DNA of 64,000 bases from Flavobacterium chilense (lineage in GTDB: Bacteria > Bacteroidota > Bacteroidia > Flavobacteriales > Flavobacteriaceae): contig NZ_LSYT01000016.1 of the NCBI RefSeq assembly GCF_001602525.1, positions 1 through 64,000 on the forward strand. The letters are read 5' to 3'. Of this stretch, positions 17,887 to 25,348 are shown piece by piece. Numbering within the stretch: position 1 is the first letter of the stretch; each line of letters begins with the position of its first letter. Made by a program: the position numbers and the translations under genes. Under the pieces are notes generated by a model that was given only the letters and a program-made list of their open reading frames with translations, was not told where the DNA came from and ran no database searches.

Positions 17887-20235
17887 TTACTGAAGAAAGT
17901 ATCTGAACTTAACTGAAAAAGCGCGTCCCGGTTTTTGAACTTTAAAGTAATCGTACACTTTTACATCTGTAATATTGCGGCACTCAAACGCCAGATTGTA
18001 TTTTCCGTTAAGGAAAGAATAAGCCACCATCGCGTTTTCAGTAAATTGTTCCGGAATTGCTTTTTTGGTTTCTAATGAACCTAAAACCGGCCAGGTCAGA
18101 TAAAAAGCATCTATATAATTGGCACTTACATTTAAGGAAAGTCTGTCGCCTTTGTATTTGATGTTTTTAAAATTAAAAGTCAGATCAGCGTTTCCGTAAA
18201 AGATGGGAACGTTTGGCAATTGTGCATCATACAAAGCATCCGGACTGGTAGTTCCGGTTTTATATTTATTTTTATTCAGGCTTTTTTGATAAGTACCATT
18301 TACTTCAAAATTCAGAAAATCTTTGTAACCATATCGCAAAACACCATCAATACCCGTTATTTGCACATTCTGAAGGTTTTCATAAACTGTTTTATCTCCG
18401 TCTTGTCTTTCTCTGATAAAATCTTTGGCTTGTCTGTAGATCAAACTTGTTTCGGCACTAAACTGATTTTTATTTTTTTGAGTAAGAAAAGCCAAGCCTA
18501 AATTTGCATTGTCGCTGCTTTCCGGTTTTAATCCAATATTGCTGTTTACAGTTAATCCATCACCTAACATTTCAGTAGCCGAAGGCAAACGATAAGCATG
18601 TTCATATGATCCTTTGATTTGAAATTTATCCGATAAATGATAGGCTGAAGTCGCTCCGTAACCATAATTAACAGATGAGGATGACTGAGTAATACTATTA
18701 GAAATCATTTCGGTATTTAAGCCAAACATTTTACCAAAACCCGAAATCGCCAATCGATTGTCTAAACCACTAAAATTGTAACTTAATCCTAAAATATTTT
18801 TAATGATAGAAGGCTCTCCAAGTTCAACTACTTTTAGATATTCGTTTGTTTCTTTACGTTTATATCCCAAATAAGAATAGTTTACCGCAATAGAATGTTG
18901 ATCATTTAACTGGTATTTTAAGTTTGTTGCAATTTGAGCGTTTTCTTCATCATAAACATAGATGGTTTTATTTCCCAATTCACCTTTATCATTAGCTCCT
19001 GCAAATTGCCTGTAGACATAATTTCCTGTCCAGTCATACACTCGTGAAGATGTATCGACAGAACGGTTGTTTACCAAAGCATAAGTGCTATTAATATTGA
19101 CCGATAATCCTTTTGTGAATAGATTGTCTTTTTTATATTTTAAAGAAGTAATAAAACTATTGCTGTCTGTAAAAGCCTGCCCAACGACTTTTTGCATTGT
19201 TCTTCCCTGCTGAATTTCTTTTTTATTTCCTGCCAAAGCAAAACCAACAAGTAAATAATCTGCAAAACTTTTGTTCTTAAATCCCGCTTCAGCCATTACA
19301 GTTCCTGACTTGTAAGCATCATGAAAGTGTTTGTATTTTTGTTCGGGTAAAAACTTTGATGTGTTTTTATCGACCACACTTACATCGACTTTATAATCAT
19401 TGTCTGAGTAATTTGTGAAAGCATTAATATTGGCAATAAATCCGTCACGCCCCGAAAATCGTGTGTTTACAGCAGCTCTGTGTGTATTGAACGAACCATA
19501 ACTGTAAGATGCATCGATATAGCGATTCACGTTTTTATTGGTTACAATATTGACTGCTCCTCCCAAAGCATCTGCGCCCAATTCGATAGGAACAACTCCT
19601 TTGTAAACATCAATTCTTTCGGCCATATTTACGGGAATATTATTTAATGTTAATGCAGAACCATAACTATCCATAGGAACTCCATCCAGAAAAAACTTAA
19701 CCTGATTACCGGAAAAACCATTTAGAGAAAAGTTAAAAGCAGATCCTAACCCTCCGTATTCACGAATACGAACTCCTGTAGTTTTGTTTAAAACCTGATT
19801 TAAATCGGCAGAAGTGTTGTATGTTTTTTTAAGATCGACAGCCGTAATATTATAAGCCTGTTCACGCACTCTTTGCACTTTAGATTTTCCTGTTACGGCA
19901 ACTTCGTTTAAAGCCGCCATATCTTCTTCCATTGTAATATTCTGAGTTGGTTTTCCTCCTTGTTTTAAAGAAATTGCCGCTTCTGTTGTTTTAAAACCAA
20001 CATGAGTAACCACTAAAATATAATCTCCGGCTTCTCCGCTAATTTTATATTCACCTTTGCTGTTCGTTAATGTCGCATAAGCTGTTCCTTTTAGTGCTAC
20101 CGAAACTCCTTCTGCAGGTTTACCAAGATTTGTTAAAATAACTCCGGTTAAGTTTACTTTGTTTTTTTGTGAATACCCCTGAAAGGAAATGAAGAGAATT
20201 GTAATCAAGAGCATTAATCTACTTGTTTGCATCAT
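17887..20235 (-). CDS. TonB-dependent siderophore-type receptor
   Basis: 782 residues: signal peptide (MLLITILFISFQGYSQ), carboxypeptidase-like regulatory domain (residues ~25-105; VNLTGVILTNLGKPAEGVSV, GDYILVVTHVGFKT), plug (~115-235; YNTSADLNQVLNKTTGVRI, VKFFLDGVPMDSYGSALTLN, GADALGGAVNIVTNK), and a barrel ending FSVKFRYFLQ. First gene of an operon with a DUF4374 lipoprotein and a PepSY protein, so iron-siderophore or haem uptake is the likely role. Paired palindromes lie 75-120 bp upstream. Energy would come from TonB-ExbBD encoded elsewhere. Confidence 0.88.
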   Translation of the reverse strand: MMQTSRLMLLITILFISFQGYSQKNKVNLTGVILTNLGKPAEGVSVALKGTAYATLTNSKGEYKISGEAGDYILVVTHVGFKTTEAAISLKQGGKPTQNITMEEDMAALNEVAVTGKSKVQRVREQAYNITAVDLKKTYNTSADLNQVLNKTTGVRIREYGGLGSAFNFSLNGFSGNQVKFFLDGVPMDSYGSALTLNNIPVNMAERIDVYKGVVPIELGADALGGAVNIVTNKNVNRYIDASYSYGSFNTHRAAVNTRFSGRDGFIANINAFTNYSDNDYKVDVSVVDKNTSKFLPEQKYKHFHDAYKSGTVMAEAGFKNKSFADYLLVGFALAGNKKEIQQGRTMQKVVGQAFTDSNSFITSLKYKKDNLFTKGLSVNINSTYALVNNRSVDTSSRVYDWTGNYVYRQFAGANDKGELGNKTIYVYDEENAQIATNLKYQLNDQHSIAVNYSYLGYKRKETNEYLKVVELGEPSIIKNILGLSYNFSGLDNRLAISGFGKMFGLNTEMISNSITQSSSSVNYGYGATSAYHLSDKFQIKGSYEHAYRLPSATEMLGDGLTVNSNIGLKPESSDNANLGLAFLTQKNKNQFSAETSLIYRQAKDFIRERQDGDKTVYENLQNVQITGIDGVLRYGYKDFLNFEVNGTYQKSLNKNKYKTGTTSPDALYDAQLPNVPIFYGNADLTFNFKNIKYKGDRLSLNVSANYIDAFYLTWPVLGSLETKKAIPEQFTENAMVAYSFLNGKYNLAFECRNITDVKVYDYFKVQKPGRAFSVKFRYFLQ

Positions 20236-20294
20236 TTAAATTTTGTTTTGGAAATTAAATTAGCAGCAAAATTAAGCTCTCATGTTATTTTTTC

Positions 20295-20301
20295 CAAACT
20301 A
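20295..20301 (-). promoter_or_regulatory. Candidate -7 element of the iron-uptake operon
   Basis: On the minus strand the sequence reads tagtttg, a one-base-shorter variant of TAnnTTTG, about 60 bp before the receptor start. The palindrome at 20310-20326 lies where the -33 region would be. Confidence 0.35.
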
Positions 20302-20309
20302 TTTTTAAT

Positions 20310-20355
20310 TATTCTAAATAAGAATAGTAATTAACTTTTAAACAGAGAATATTCT
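20310..20355. promoter_or_regulatory. Paired palindromes, candidate iron-responsive operator
   Basis: tattct-N5-agaata at 20310-20326 and the perfect palindrome agaatattct at 20346-20355 share the same half-sites; the agaata elements start 25 bp apart. They sit upstream of the siderophore-receptor operon, overlapping the expected -33 region. The regulator (Fur-like or other) cannot be read from the sequence. Confidence 0.45.
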
Positions 20356-20479
20356 AAAAAATAATCAAATCCTTAATAAATAATTAAGCCTATCTTAATA
20401 TTTGCTTAAAATTAAGTATTGAAAAAGTTAAAATTTAAAGCTTCTTTTTGGTGTAAAAGAGAAAAATGTGCATAAAAAA

Positions 20480-20504
20480 AGCCCGCTTATTAAATAAGCG
20501 GGCT
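20480..20504 (-). terminator. Strong terminator after the PLP decarboxylase gene
   Basis: agcccgcttatt and aaataagcgggct form a nearly perfect 12-bp stem; the minus strand continues into seven T (plus a-run 20474-20480). It lies 24 bp past the stop at 20528. Confidence 0.88.
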
Positions 20505-20527
20505 CATTAAAAATTAATAAAAACAGA

Positions 20528-21937
20528 TTATAAATTTAAATCAGATACTGTTTCTTTAAGTTGTTCTATTATTATTTTAATATCTTTTTCTGTGGTTCGC
20601 CAGTTTACAAAAGAAGCTCTGATTCCCTTACGATTTTGATATACTGTTGGTGTCATAAATACTTTTCCTTTATCATTCAAAAGAGTTAAAAACGCACCAA
20701 CATTTTCCTGATTGTGATCTCCCTTCAAAGTAAAACAAACATTATTGAGCCTAATAGGTGCCAACAATTCGAAATTATCATTTTCAATTAAAGCATTGGC
20801 AAAATGCAATGCTAATGCGGTGCTGTTTTCTACAATATCCTGAAAACCTTCTTTTCCGTATGCCAACAATGAAAACCAGACTGGCAAGGCTCGCAAACGT
20901 CTTGAATTTTCAGGTAATACATTCAGGTAATTAAAGTTTTCTAATGGATTCCCTAAATAAGGTGCATTCGAATTCTGAAATGTTTCGACCTGTAATTGTG
21001 TATGTTCTTTTTTAATTAAATAAAAAGCGCTTTCATAAGGTACATTGAGCCATTTATGGCAATCAATGGTAATACTATCCGCACCTTCCCAGCCTTCAAC
21101 AAGATGTTTAAACTTTTCTGAAACTGCAGCAAAACCTCCAAAAGCGGCATCAATATGCCACCAGAAATTGTATTTTTCTTTTAGTTTTGAAATCGCTTCA
21201 AAATCATCAAAATCGGCAGTATTTACAGTTCCTGCGCTCGAGATTAGAATAAAAGGTTTTCCGTTTAGCTTTTCAATATTATTTTCTAAATCAGCAATAT
21301 CAATAGCCTCACGATTTCCTTCAATAGTTTTTATTGCGGTATAATTATTACTGCCAATCCCTAACATCGATAATGTTTTTATTGAAGAAGAGTGTGGCGT
21401 AGCAGTCAATATATTGATGGGTTCTGAAATTCCGTTTTTCGCAAAATCTTTTCCGGATTGTGCCCCAAACCATTGTCTTGCAACTCCCAGACAGGTAAAA
21501 TTTGACATGGTTGCACCCGTTACAAATCCGCCTAAAAATGTTGTGGGCAATTCCAGCAACTGCAATAATAAATGAATCGTTTCAAATTCGATTAAAGCCG
21601 AAGCTCCTCCTTGTGCTTTTATTGCCTGTGTATTTTGATCATAAACAGAGGCCAGCCAATCTCCAACTATAGAAGCAGGAGTTGAACCTCCGGTTACAAA
21701 CCCTAAATATCTTGGTCCGGGCGAAGCCACCATTAATGGTGCTAATCGCTCTTTAAATTCCTGCAAAGTGGCTAAAGATCCTAATCCTTCTGCGTTTAAA
21801 TTCCGCGTTGGATCAATGGTATGTTTATTTGATGTTGGAATATTTTCGAGATTATTCAGGAAATCTAATCCTTGCTGTTTTGTCTTTTCTAATATATTTT
21901 CGAAATCATTAAGATCGTGTTGTAATGCTGAATTCAT
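20528..21937 (-). CDS. Pyridoxal-phosphate-dependent decarboxylase, group II amino-acid decarboxylase type
   Basis: 469 residues. Family features in order: PRYLGFVTGGSTPASIVGDW near residue 75, TGATMSNFTCLGVAR near 140, SAGTVNTADFDDF near 235, WWHIDAAFGG near 257 (PLP-binding Asp), and the PLP lysine in IDCHKWLNVP near residue 296. Group II includes aromatic-L-amino-acid, glutamate and 2,4-diaminobutyrate decarboxylases; the substrate is not determined by motifs I can see. A dicarboxylate/amino-acid symporter gene lies 93 bp upstream on the same strand, so a joint role in amino-acid uptake and decarboxylation is possible but not shown. Confidence 0.85.
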   Translation of the reverse strand: MNSALQHDLNDFENILEKTKQQGLDFLNNLENIPTSNKHTIDPTRNLNAEGLGSLATLQEFKERLAPLMVASPGPRYLGFVTGGSTPASIVGDWLASVYDQNTQAIKAQGGASALIEFETIHLLLQLLELPTTFLGGFVTGATMSNFTCLGVARQWFGAQSGKDFAKNGISEPINILTATPHSSSIKTLSMLGIGSNNYTAIKTIEGNREAIDIADLENNIEKLNGKPFILISSAGTVNTADFDDFEAISKLKEKYNFWWHIDAAFGGFAAVSEKFKHLVEGWEGADSITIDCHKWLNVPYESAFYLIKKEHTQLQVETFQNSNAPYLGNPLENFNYLNVLPENSRRLRALPVWFSLLAYGKEGFQDIVENSTALALHFANALIENDNFELLAPIRLNNVCFTLKGDHNQENVGAFLTLLNDKGKVFMTPTVYQNRKGIRASFVNWRTTEKDIKIIIEQLKETVSDLNL

Positions 21938-22030
21938 TCTATATTTTTTTAATACTTAGTTATGCCATTTTCTGCTATACCAATAACTTACTAAGCTGAT
22001 TAACACTGATTTTTGGGTTATAAAATAAAA

Positions 22031-23254
22031 TTACCATTTGGTTTTCTCTGAGAATCGGGAAACCATCATAGAACAAATTACATCACCGTTTGCATTTAAT
22101 AAAGTAGCAATTGGATCAACGAGTGTTCCTAAAATCATGGCGACGGGCAAGGCTTGTTCCATTGGAAAACCATAAACGGTTATGGCTAAGATTTCGCCAA
22201 TGTAACCACCATTTGGGATTCCGCCTTCAACAATAGAAACTATTACTGTAATTCCTAAAGCTAAAAGGATTGTCATAGGATCTGTAAAATCTTTTCCAAA
22301 CATGGCAAACAAAAAAGTGATTTTTAAAATGGATGACATACTCGAACCATCTTTATGCAAAGGCGCACCAAGCGGAATGACCAAATTTCGAACATGTGCC
22401 GGAATTCCCATTTTTTCTGCAGCATCCAAATTGGCCGGAATGGTTGCAATACTACTGCAAGTTCCCACTGCGGTTAATGATGGCGTAATATTATTGCTCC
22501 AAAAAACTTTAAAAGCTCTCTTTCCGCCAGCCACAAGTGCGTACAAACTAAAAAACACAAAGAAATAAAAGATACAGGCTGCATAATACACTGCCATAGG
22601 TTTTGCATACACTCCAAATAACTGTGGTCCGAAGATACCAACCTGATAGGCAAAATAAGCTCCTAAACCAATTGGTGCAAATTTCATTATAATGTTTAAA
22701 AGTTGTTTCATTACCTCGTTTCCCGAATCCAGAAAGCTTTTGAAAGCATTTCCTTTTTCTCCGGACTGTAATGTGGCAAAGCCAATTAAAAAAGAAAAAA
22801 TAATCAACGCCAACATACTTTTTCGGGACAGCAGTTCGAAGAAATCATTTGCCGTAAGCAGCTTTGCAATTTGATCTCCGGCAGATCCTGATTCAATATT
22901 TTCAAACGGAATTTTAGTAATCTCTATATCCTGATGAATGGGAAAAAGATAAACGGCACAAATCATAACAAGGGCCGAAATAAGAATCGTAGCCAGAAAA
23001 ACCAATACCATAATGATAAACAGTTTACCCAGTTTTTCTGTTTTCTCTAAATTAGCAATCGAGGAACCGATTGTAAAAAAGATAAGGGGAATAATGGCTG
23101 TAAAAAGTAAGTTCAGAAATATATCGCCAATTGGTTTTATGACCAAAACTTTTTCTCCAAACGCCAATCCAAAAATACTCCCGATTATAATGCCGCCAAG
23201 AAGCCATAAAATACTACTGTAGCTTTGTAAAAAATTGATTTTCTTAACTTCCAT
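22031..23254 (-). CDS. Dicarboxylate/amino-acid:cation symporter (DAACS family)
   Basis: 407 residues and about eight membrane-spanning segments. Family signatures are present in modified form: serine-rich hairpin GTCSSIATIPANLD near residue 265, IPLGAPLHKDGSSM near 290 (the region that is PLGAT-NMDG in typical members), and GGIPNGGYIGE near 345. N-terminal segments SILWLLGGIIIGSIFGLAFG and PLIFFTIGSSIANLE fit. It imports an acidic or neutral amino acid or a dicarboxylate with Na+ or H+; the altered motifs suggest a subgroup whose substrate I cannot name. It lies upstream of the PLP decarboxylase on the same strand. Confidence 0.85.
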   Translation of the reverse strand: MEVKKINFLQSYSSILWLLGGIIIGSIFGLAFGEKVLVIKPIGDIFLNLLFTAIIPLIFFTIGSSIANLEKTEKLGKLFIIMVLVFLATILISALVMICAVYLFPIHQDIEITKIPFENIESGSAGDQIAKLLTANDFFELLSRKSMLALIIFSFLIGFATLQSGEKGNAFKSFLDSGNEVMKQLLNIIMKFAPIGLGAYFAYQVGIFGPQLFGVYAKPMAVYYAACIFYFFVFFSLYALVAGGKRAFKVFWSNNITPSLTAVGTCSSIATIPANLDAAEKMGIPAHVRNLVIPLGAPLHKDGSSMSSILKITFLFAMFGKDFTDPMTILLALGITVIVSIVEGGIPNGGYIGEILAITVYGFPMEQALPVAMILGTLVDPIATLLNANGDVICSMMVSRFSEKTKW

Positions 23255-23293
23255 AATGGTACAAGGATTTAGAATTTAGCAACCTTTATTTTC

Positions 23294-23440
23294 TTAAAAC
23301 ACACAGAAACATAGTTCTCTTTGTCTATAAAGGCGTTTCACTTATTTAAACAAACATAGCTATGTGTGAAAAATGCGTTTTTCTTTTAGTTCTCGTTATT
23401 TTTAGACAAAACAAAACATCTATGTTTCTATGTGTCTAAA
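23294..23440. repeat. Imperfect inverted repeat in the methyltransferase-symporter gap
   Basis: A 21-base arm at 23294-23314 (centred on acacagaaacatag) matches the reverse complement of 23420-23440 at 18 of 21 positions. A perfect palindrome acatagctatgt sits between them at 23354-23365. Its right arm abuts the methyltransferase stop region at 23449. It looks like an intergenic palindromic repeat, not a gene. Confidence 0.6.
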
Positions 23441-23448
23441 AATTTCAA

Positions 23449-24102
23449 CTATTTCTCCAGAACAATTGTTGTAAAAGCCCTGTCGACCAATTCGCCTGTT
23501 TTACTTTTTACTTTTTCTGTCTGGGTTTCTGTATAGACTATTTTAAAAGGTGTTTTCTCAATTAATTTTTGCGCTTTTTCGGTACTGTAAAGCTCAAATT
23601 CAAATTGAGTAAACGGAAGTTGTTTCATGAAATCTTCCTGAGCAAAGGTTAAACAGAAATTTCCGTTTGGTTTTAGAACCCTGTAAATTTCTAAAAGTAG
23701 TTTTTCTGGTTCCTGCCAGAAATAAATGGTATTTACGGTAAATATTTTATCAAAAGATTCACCTTCAAACGGGATTTTATTTCCGTTATAAAGAGAAAAA
23801 AAGGCTTGTTTTTGAGAGACAAAATTTCTGTTGGTTTGACGCGCTTCCTGAAACATCAAGTCTGACATTTCGAGTCCGTAGTATTTCAGATTTTCAGCCT
23901 GTTCGAATAGAAACGCTACATGTCCCGCATTTCCGTGACCCAATTCGAGAATTTTATTTTCTTTGGATATATTTAGATTCTGAATCGAATGACGTGTCAT
24001 ATTGATGTTCGTTTCGTTCATCATATTACCCATTTCGATTCCTTTTTCTCCCGTTGGATTTTTTAATTGAGAGGCTATGGCTTGTAGTTCTTCTTGTTTC
24101 AT
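23449..24102 (-). CDS. Class I SAM-dependent methyltransferase
   Basis: 217 residues. Motif I ILELGHGNAGHVAFL (near residue 52), the acidic residue after strand 2 (YYGLEMSD, near 75), and the post-motif region FDKIFTVNTIYFWQEPEKLL (near 120) followed by YRVLKPNGNFCLTF are as in small-molecule methyltransferases of the Methyltransf_11 type. Substrate unknown. It lies downstream of metF on the same strand but separated by a long inverted repeat, so co-transcription is doubtful. It uses SAM, the product of metK in this window, but no functional tie can be read. Confidence 0.8.
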   Translation of the reverse strand: MKQEELQAIASQLKNPTGEKGIEMGNMMNETNINMTRHSIQNLNISKENKILELGHGNAGHVAFLFEQAENLKYYGLEMSDLMFQEARQTNRNFVSQKQAFFSLYNGNKIPFEGESFDKIFTVNTIYFWQEPEKLLLEIYRVLKPNGNFCLTFAQEDFMKQLPFTQFEFELYSTEKAQKLIEKTPFKIVYTETQTEKVKSKTGELVDRAFTTIVLEK

Positions 24103-24185
24103 GACTCGAAAATTTAAACTTCTAAATTAAACAAAATCCTTCAGCAATTTGTTGTCACTTGGCTCGGATTCCAACTAACGTTTGT

Positions 24186-24289
24186 TTTGTCATTTCGACG
24201 AAGGAGAAATCTCCACGAGAAGCTCGACAAAGATTGGATTCTCGTTGCGGAGTTACTTGCGAAGATTTCTCCTTCGTCGAAATGACAAA
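24186..24289. repeat. Intergenic palindromic element with perfect 27-bp arms
   Basis: The arm at 24186-24212 (tttgtcatttcgacgaagg and onward) is the exact reverse complement of 24263-24289. The 50-bp centre holds further partial pairing (cgagaa/ttctcg). It follows the metF stop (24315, minus strand), so in RNA it would form a long 3' stem. The wording tcatttcgacgaaggagaa is one I associate with dispersed repeats in Flavobacteriaceae; copy number needs a genome search. Confidence 0.8.
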
Positions 24290-24314
24290 CTCCCGTTATA
24301 TTTAATAGAATTCC

Positions 24315-25271
24315 TTAAAAAACCTGACTTGCAATCTGACGAATATTCTCAGATTTCCCCATTGAATAATAGTGTAAAAACGGAACTCCGGCAGCTTTTA
24401 ATTCTAATGACTGCTGAATTGCCCATTCGATTCCGACTTGTTTGATCTCTACATTATTTTTGCATTTATCAACGGCATCGATTAAATCTTCCGGTAAATC
24501 GATTCTGAAAATCTGTGGTAAAATTTGTAAATGCCTTTGAACGGCGATGGGTTTAATTCCCGGAATAATAGGAATTGTGATGCCCATTTCTCTTGCTTTT
24601 TCTACAAAGTTAAAATATTTAGCATTGTCAAAAAACATTTGTGTTACCACATAATCTGCTCCTGCATCTACTTTTTCTTTTAATCTTTTTAAGTCTGATT
24701 GCAATGATGGCGATTCTAAATGTTTCTCCGGATAACCGGCAACACCAATACAAAAATCGGCTTTGTTGTCTATATCCATTACTTCGTGCAAATATTTTCC
24801 GCAATTTAAATCGTTGATTTGTCGAACCAAATCAATAGCAAAACTATTTCCTCCGGCTTTTGGTACAAACGATTGTTCGTCTTTCATTGCATCGCCACGA
24901 AGCGCCATTACATTGTTGATTCCTAAATACTGGCAATCTACCAGCATATATTCTGTTTCTTCCTGCGTAAAGCCACCACAAAGTAAATGCGGAACGGTGT
25001 CTACATTGTATTTATGTTTTATAGAAGCGCAGATTCCGAGTGTTCCCGGTCGCATACGGGTTAATTTTTTATCCAAAAGTCCGTTGCCTTTATCAATATA
25101 AATATATTCTTCACGAGAAGTGGTTACATCAATAAATGGTGGTTTAAACTCCATCAAGGGATCGATATTATCATATAATTCCTGAATACTTTTCCCCTTT
25201 TGAGGCGGAATAATTTCAAATGAGAATAATGTTTTTCCTTTGGCGTTTTCTATATGCTCTGTTACTTTCAT
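24315..25271 (-). CDS. metF: Methylenetetrahydrofolate reductase MetF
   Basis: 318 residues, (beta-alpha)8 barrel of the usual bacterial MetF length. Diagnostic segments: FSFEIIPPQKGKS with the catalytic Glu near residue 19, PPFIDVTTS near 44, GICASIKHKYNVDTVPHLLC near 84, NNVMALRGD near 119, DAGADYVVTQMFFD near 196 and PIIPGIKPI near 234. It reduces 5,10-methylene-THF to 5-methyl-THF using FAD and NAD(P)H, giving the methyl donor for the methionine synthase encoded just upstream (77-bp gap). Probably the last gene of the SAM-I-controlled metH transcript. Confidence 0.95.
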   Translation of the reverse strand: MKVTEHIENAKGKTLFSFEIIPPQKGKSIQELYDNIDPLMEFKPPFIDVTTSREEYIYIDKGNGLLDKKLTRMRPGTLGICASIKHKYNVDTVPHLLCGGFTQEETEYMLVDCQYLGINNVMALRGDAMKDEQSFVPKAGGNSFAIDLVRQINDLNCGKYLHEVMDIDNKADFCIGVAGYPEKHLESPSLQSDLKRLKEKVDAGADYVVTQMFFDNAKYFNFVEKAREMGITIPIIPGIKPIAVQRHLQILPQIFRIDLPEDLIDAVDKCKNNVEIKQVGIEWAIQQSLELKAAGVPFLHYYSMGKSENIRQIASQVF

Positions 25272-25274
25272 TTT

Positions 25275-25346
25275 AAGTCTTAAAGTTTGAAAGTCGAAAG
25301 TCGAAAGTCTTTCCTTTCGGACTTTAAGACTTTAGACTTTAGACTA
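25275..25346. repeat. Period-7 tract and 12-bp inverted repeat between metF and metH
   Basis: The gap is built of 7-nt units (aaagtcg-like on the left, actttag-like on the right). aagtcttaaagt at 25275-25286 is the exact reverse complement of 25321-25332, so the transcript can fold into a hairpin between the two genes. Confidence 0.7.
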
Positions 25347-25348
25347 AT

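Noticed and set aside
24763..25101. 112-codon open frame on the plus strand
   Set aside because: Antisense to metF, a clear gene; no independent support.
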